64,000 bases of DNA, from the NCBI RefSeq assembly GCF_904063065.1, contig NZ_CAJFCL010000008.1, positions 1 through 64,000 of the forward strand. Reading direction: 5' to 3'. The notes below the pieces were generated by a model. The model did not search any database and was not told the origin of the DNA. It worked only from the letters and a program-made list of their open reading frames with translations. Every line of letters starts with the position of its first letter. Position 1 is the stretch's first letter. This DNA is from Pseudomonas paraversuta. GTDB taxonomy: Bacteria; Pseudomonadota; Gammaproteobacteria; Pseudomonadales; Pseudomonadaceae. A program made the translations under genes and the position numbers. Below are positions 61,307-64,000 of the stretch, in pieces.

Positions 61307-62488
61307 TTAGCGATAAATATCCGCACGGGTAGGTGGCAATTCCAGCGAGCCATCCGCACGGGGTTTGGTCGCCAGTATCTGGTCTATGTTGATCCAGCCA
61401 TGGGCAAAGGCGTAGGCACAGCCCGCAAGATACAGGCGCCAGATACGCAAGATTTGCTCAGGAACCATTTTTGCTGCTACTTCAAGATTGCTCTCCAGGC
61501 GCTGACTCCAATGCTCCAGCGTGCGCGCGTAATGCAGGCGCAGGCTTTCAACATCGACCACTTCCAGCCCGGCCTCACTGATCTCGGCAGTCATCATTGA
61601 CAGGTGCGGCAGCTCGCCATTGGGAAATACATAGCGCTCGATAAAATCCCCGGCTCCACGGCCGACAGGTCGTCCATCCGTGTGTTTGGCGGTAATCCCG
61701 TGGTTCATCACCAGGCCACCTTCACGTACGGCTTTGGACAGAATCTCGCAATACTCTCGCAGGTTGGCATGCCCTACGTGTTCAAACATCCCGACACTGA
61801 CAATTTTGTCGAACCGGCCATCCTGTGGCAGATCCCGATAATCCAGCAGTTGCAGGTCGACTTTATCTTGCAGGCCTTCGGCGTTGACCCGTTCTCGTGC
61901 CAGCTTCAATTGCTCTTTGCTCAGGGTAATGCCAAACACCTTGACCCCGAACTCACGGGCGGCAAATCGCGCCAGGCCACCCCAACCACAGCCAACATCG
62001 AGCAAGTATTCGCCAGGCTTTAGCCGCAACTTGCGACACAGCAGCCGGAACTTGGCTTGCTGTGCTTCGTCCAGGCTCTCTTCACCGGTTTCGAAATAGC
62101 CACAGGAATAGGCCATGTCACGGTCAAGCCACAGCTGGTAGAAGTCGTTGGATAGATCGTAGTGATAGGAAATGGATGCAGCGTCTGTGGCTTTGTCGTG
62201 GTGAACACGAGATGGCGCCGTGTCTTCTTCCTCGATAAGCGCCTGACTCAATTCATCACACACCCGTATGACTTCACTGATGGACCCCTCCAGTTCGAGT
62301 CGTCCTTCAACAAATGCACTCCCCAAAAGATCAAGGCTCGGGTGAGTAAACTCAGCCACCAGAGCCGGATCCTTGACCACAATCGTAACGCTGGGCGTCA
62401 GGCCAAAACTGAACTCGTGACCGTCCCAAAGCCTTAGGCGTAATGGAAGCTGAAGTTTCTGTAAGGCCGGTGGAAGTTGCGCGAGCAT
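61307..62488 (-). CDS. cfaB: Cyclopropane-fatty-acyl-phospholipid synthase
   Basis: This 393-residue enzyme adds a methylene group from SAM to unsaturated acyl chains of membrane phospholipids, usually on entry to stationary phase. It has an N-terminal lipid-binding region, SYHYDLSNDFYQLWLD near residue 108, the SAM site LLDVGCGWGGLARFAA near 162-177, and GMFEHVGHANLREYCE near 235. AGGAGG precedes the ATG. The upstream CTACCCT stretch loosely resembles a stationary-phase (RpoS) -10 box. The symbol follows the P. putida gene next to cls. Confidence 0.93.
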   Translation of the reverse strand: MLAQLPPALQKLQLPLRLRLWDGHEFSFGLTPSVTIVVKDPALVAEFTHPSLDLLGSAFVEGRLELEGSISEVIRVCDELSQALIEEEDTAPSRVHHDKATDAASISYHYDLSNDFYQLWLDRDMAYSCGYFETGEESLDEAQQAKFRLLCRKLRLKPGEYLLDVGCGWGGLARFAAREFGVKVFGITLSKEQLKLARERVNAEGLQDKVDLQLLDYRDLPQDGRFDKIVSVGMFEHVGHANLREYCEILSKAVREGGLVMNHGITAKHTDGRPVGRGAGDFIERYVFPNGELPHLSMMTAEISEAGLEVVDVESLRLHYARTLEHWSQRLESNLEVAAKMVPEQILRIWRLYLAGCAYAFAHGWINIDQILATKPRADGSLELPPTRADIYR

Positions 62489-62573
62489 CTGTAATCCTCC
62501 TACATTTCAGACGTAAGATTACAGGGTAGTTGATTAACAGAAACTTTCAGCCCCATGGGCCAGAAGGTTGAAG

Positions 62574-63359
62574 CTAGAGCGTGCGACGGTTTAGAAACCC
62601 CAAGCTCAACCAATCCTTGAACCAGGTCACGGCCTGCAGTGCCGCCCCTTCTTCATGGGTGACTTCGAGTGCTGAGCACAGTTGGGCAAAAGACCACCCG
62701 CGGTTCATGCCTTGCAAAGCACTGGCCTCTTCAACGCCGAGGCTGCGATATTGACAGACCTGCCCGGAGCGCCAGATCAGACACACTTCCATGGCTTCAA
62801 TCCCCTCGCTGGGCACAAAAGATTCACCGGCTTTGTACGCCTGCCAGAGCATCAACGTGTTGAACCGGCACTCTACCCACTGCGCACTCGGGACCAGCTC
62901 AACCTGTAAGTCGGGCCAGGCACTCGCGGGCAAAGCAGTCATCTCTTCACAGGTTAGAGGCTGCCGGGAGGGTGCATCGAAGGCCAGGGTGAAGGCCCAT
63001 TCCAGAGTCGCCATTTCAACCAGAGGTGCTGCCTGTTGTTGATCCAGATACCCCGATAAAAACCCGGCGAAACCTGCACCGAACCAACGCAGGCTGAAAT
63101 GCGCAGAAGGACACTGTCGGATGTAAGCAACCGCCCATTGCTCGAACTCCGCGTCGCCAACCCAATACACCAGCGCCGGATAGTCGCCCCGCAGGGCTTC
63201 AAGCAATCGCCCGCGATAAGCATTGTGATAAATCGCCAGCCCGCCGGATACGTCCAGCGTAGGGCCCCCCTGCAAGCTGGTCACCCATGACGAAGGCGCC
63301 TCTACGGCATCACTCAGCAGGTAATTTTCAAACGCCAGTTGCCATTCATTCAGGCGCAT
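62574..63359 (-). CDS. HvfC/BufC (DUF2063) family protein, RiPP modification partner
   Basis: This 261-residue protein has the DUF2063 N-terminal domain (LNEWQLAFENYLL, then LAIYHNAYRGRLLEALRGDYPALVYWVGD and FSLRWFGAGFAGFL). It starts inside the end of the upstream MNIO gene, overlapping by 10 nt, so the two are translationally coupled. Partner proteins of this kind present the precursor peptide to the MNIO enzyme. Known systems of this type make metal-binding (copper) peptides. The peptide gene is not in the window. Confidence 0.85.
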   Translation of the reverse strand: MRLNEWQLAFENYLLSDAVEAPSSWVTSLQGGPTLDVSGGLAIYHNAYRGRLLEALRGDYPALVYWVGDAEFEQWAVAYIRQCPSAHFSLRWFGAGFAGFLSGYLDQQQAAPLVEMATLEWAFTLAFDAPSRQPLTCEEMTALPASAWPDLQVELVPSAQWVECRFNTLMLWQAYKAGESFVPSEGIEAMEVCLIWRSGQVCQYRSLGVEEASALQGMNRGWSFAQLCSALEVTHEEGAALQAVTWFKDWLSLGFLNRRTL

Positions 63360-64000
63360 AGCGATTTTCGCTCTACAACCTGTTGCCCCAATTGGCGAGC
63401 CTTGATCAGCTCGGCCATCAAGGTTTCAAAGGGCGGGTAATGGTCATCGCGCTCAATTAAAGTCGCAACCGGGCCCAGGCGCTCCAGGGTTTTTTGATAC
63501 AGCGCCCAGACCGGGTCGCTTATGGGCTGATCATGGGTATCGATCACGTAGTCGCCATAATCACTGTGGCCGGCCAGATGCAACTGGCGGATTTTTTCAG
63601 CGGGCAAGCTGCTGATAAATTCCCAGGGATCAAAGCCATGGTTGCGCGCGCTGACATACACGTTGTTTACGTCCAGCAATAACTCGCAGCCGCTGAGTTG
63701 AGTCAGAGCGTCAAGAAATGCCCACTCGGTAAATTCATCAGCACTCGAACGCACGTAACTGGAGACATTTTCCAGGATCAACGGCCGGCCCAAAAAATCC
63801 TGAACCTGGCGTACTCGCCCGGCGATGTAATGCAGACTTTCTTCGGTATAGGGCAAAGGCAGCAAGTCATGGAGCTGATGCGCATTGCCCCGGCTCCAGC
63901 ACAAATGATCTGAAATCCAGACCGGCTGCACCCGTTCGGCGAGCTTTTTGAGCTGGCGTAAATACTCGAAGTCCAGCCCATGGGGGCCGCCGATCGATAG
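63350..64000 (-). CDS. MNIO-family (DUF692, HvfB/BufB-like) iron oxidase, 5' end beyond the window
   Basis: Only the C-terminal part, about 216 codons, is present; the frame stays open to the right edge. Metal-binding blocks of the multinuclear non-heme iron oxidases are visible: the SDHLCW histidine, LILENVSSY, LLLDVNNVYVSARNHGFDP, and HLAGHSDYGDYVIDTHDQP. These enzymes modify cysteines or other residues of precursor peptides. It is coupled to the downstream BufC-like gene. The missing start and any precursor gene should lie just past 64000. Confidence 0.88.
   Translation of the reverse strand, partial: LSIGGPHGLDFEYLRQLKKLAERVQPVWISDHLCWSRGNAHQLHDLLPLPYTEESLHYIAGRVRQVQDFLGRPLILENVSSYVRSSADEFTEWAFLDALTQLSGCELLLDVNNVYVSARNHGFDPWEFISSLPAEKIRQLHLAGHSDYGDYVIDTHDQPISDPVWALYQKTLERLGPVATLIERDDHYPPFETLMAELIKARQLGQQVVERKSLCA

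Overview
The window reads as a piece of a Pseudomonas chromosome (Gammaproteobacteria, fluorescens/putida-like lineage). The gene families, their order and the GC-rich codon use all fit. Recognisable Pseudomonas blocks are gcdG-gcdH with its LysR regulator, a split pntAA-pntAB-pntB, pstSCAB-phoU, purEK next to aspA, the two-subunit pyruvate carboxylase, uvrD, the zinc-starvation cluster with folE2, and cls-cfa. As far as I recall, most of these lie in the origin-proximal part of Pseudomonas genomes. The species cannot be fixed from the sequence alone. I saw no insertion sequence, prophage, CRISPR array or tRNA. Mobile-type sequence is limited to short REP-like palindromes.

Layout, left to right. 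Positions 1-390 hold the triple promoter and boxA leader of an rRNA operon that runs off the left edge on the minus strand. Glutarate catabolism follows (471-3941), then NAD(P) transhydrogenase (4378-7266) and an acetyl-CoA hydrolase/CoA-transferase (7447-8937). Next comes a less understood stretch (9000-12832): a DUF1127 gene flanked by repeated ACAGTT/GGTACAGTT motifs, three tandem DUF2388 exported proteins, and a large exported HExxH/DUF4105 protein. The phosphate block (12914-21009, minus) carries pstS with a Pho box, then pstC, pstA, pstB, phoU and a response regulator. A set of housekeeping genes follows (21175-26834): an MFS transporter, a thioesterase, a hexose-phosphate mutarotase, DUF3299, a GlsB-type protein, purK and purE.

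Positions 27074-33738 deal with aspartate and asparagine: a LysR regulator, aspA, an AGCS symporter, ansA and an AraC regulator. An acetylpolyamine amidohydrolase comes next, then a MocR regulator divergent from a PaiB-GNAT-GNAT operon. Positions 38686-43059 encode pyruvate carboxylase with its LysR regulator. Then come a small conserved gene, an RpiR/HexR-type regulator with a matching operator, a GGDEF-EAL protein, uvrD, a Tim44-like membrane protein, SMI1/KNR4, a CPA2 cation/proton antiporter, a thioesterase, pdxY and DUF3301. A divergent zinc-starvation module (54696-59156) has two CobW GTPases and DUF1826 on one arm and the zinc-independent FolE2 plus a gamma carbonic anhydrase on the other, with palindromic Zur-like sites between them. 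The right end holds DUF3617, cardiolipin synthase, cyclopropane fatty acid synthase and the start of an MNIO (DUF692)/HvfC-BufC pair of the metal-binding RiPP type, cut by the window edge.

The most unusual signals are five DnaA-box-like 9-mers packed into the linker-coding part of the MocR gene, a terminator/antiterminator arrangement in front of purE, the DUF1127/DUF2388/DUF4105 region with its repeated motif, a probably leaderless uvrD, and a terminator hairpin that overlaps the pstS Pho box.
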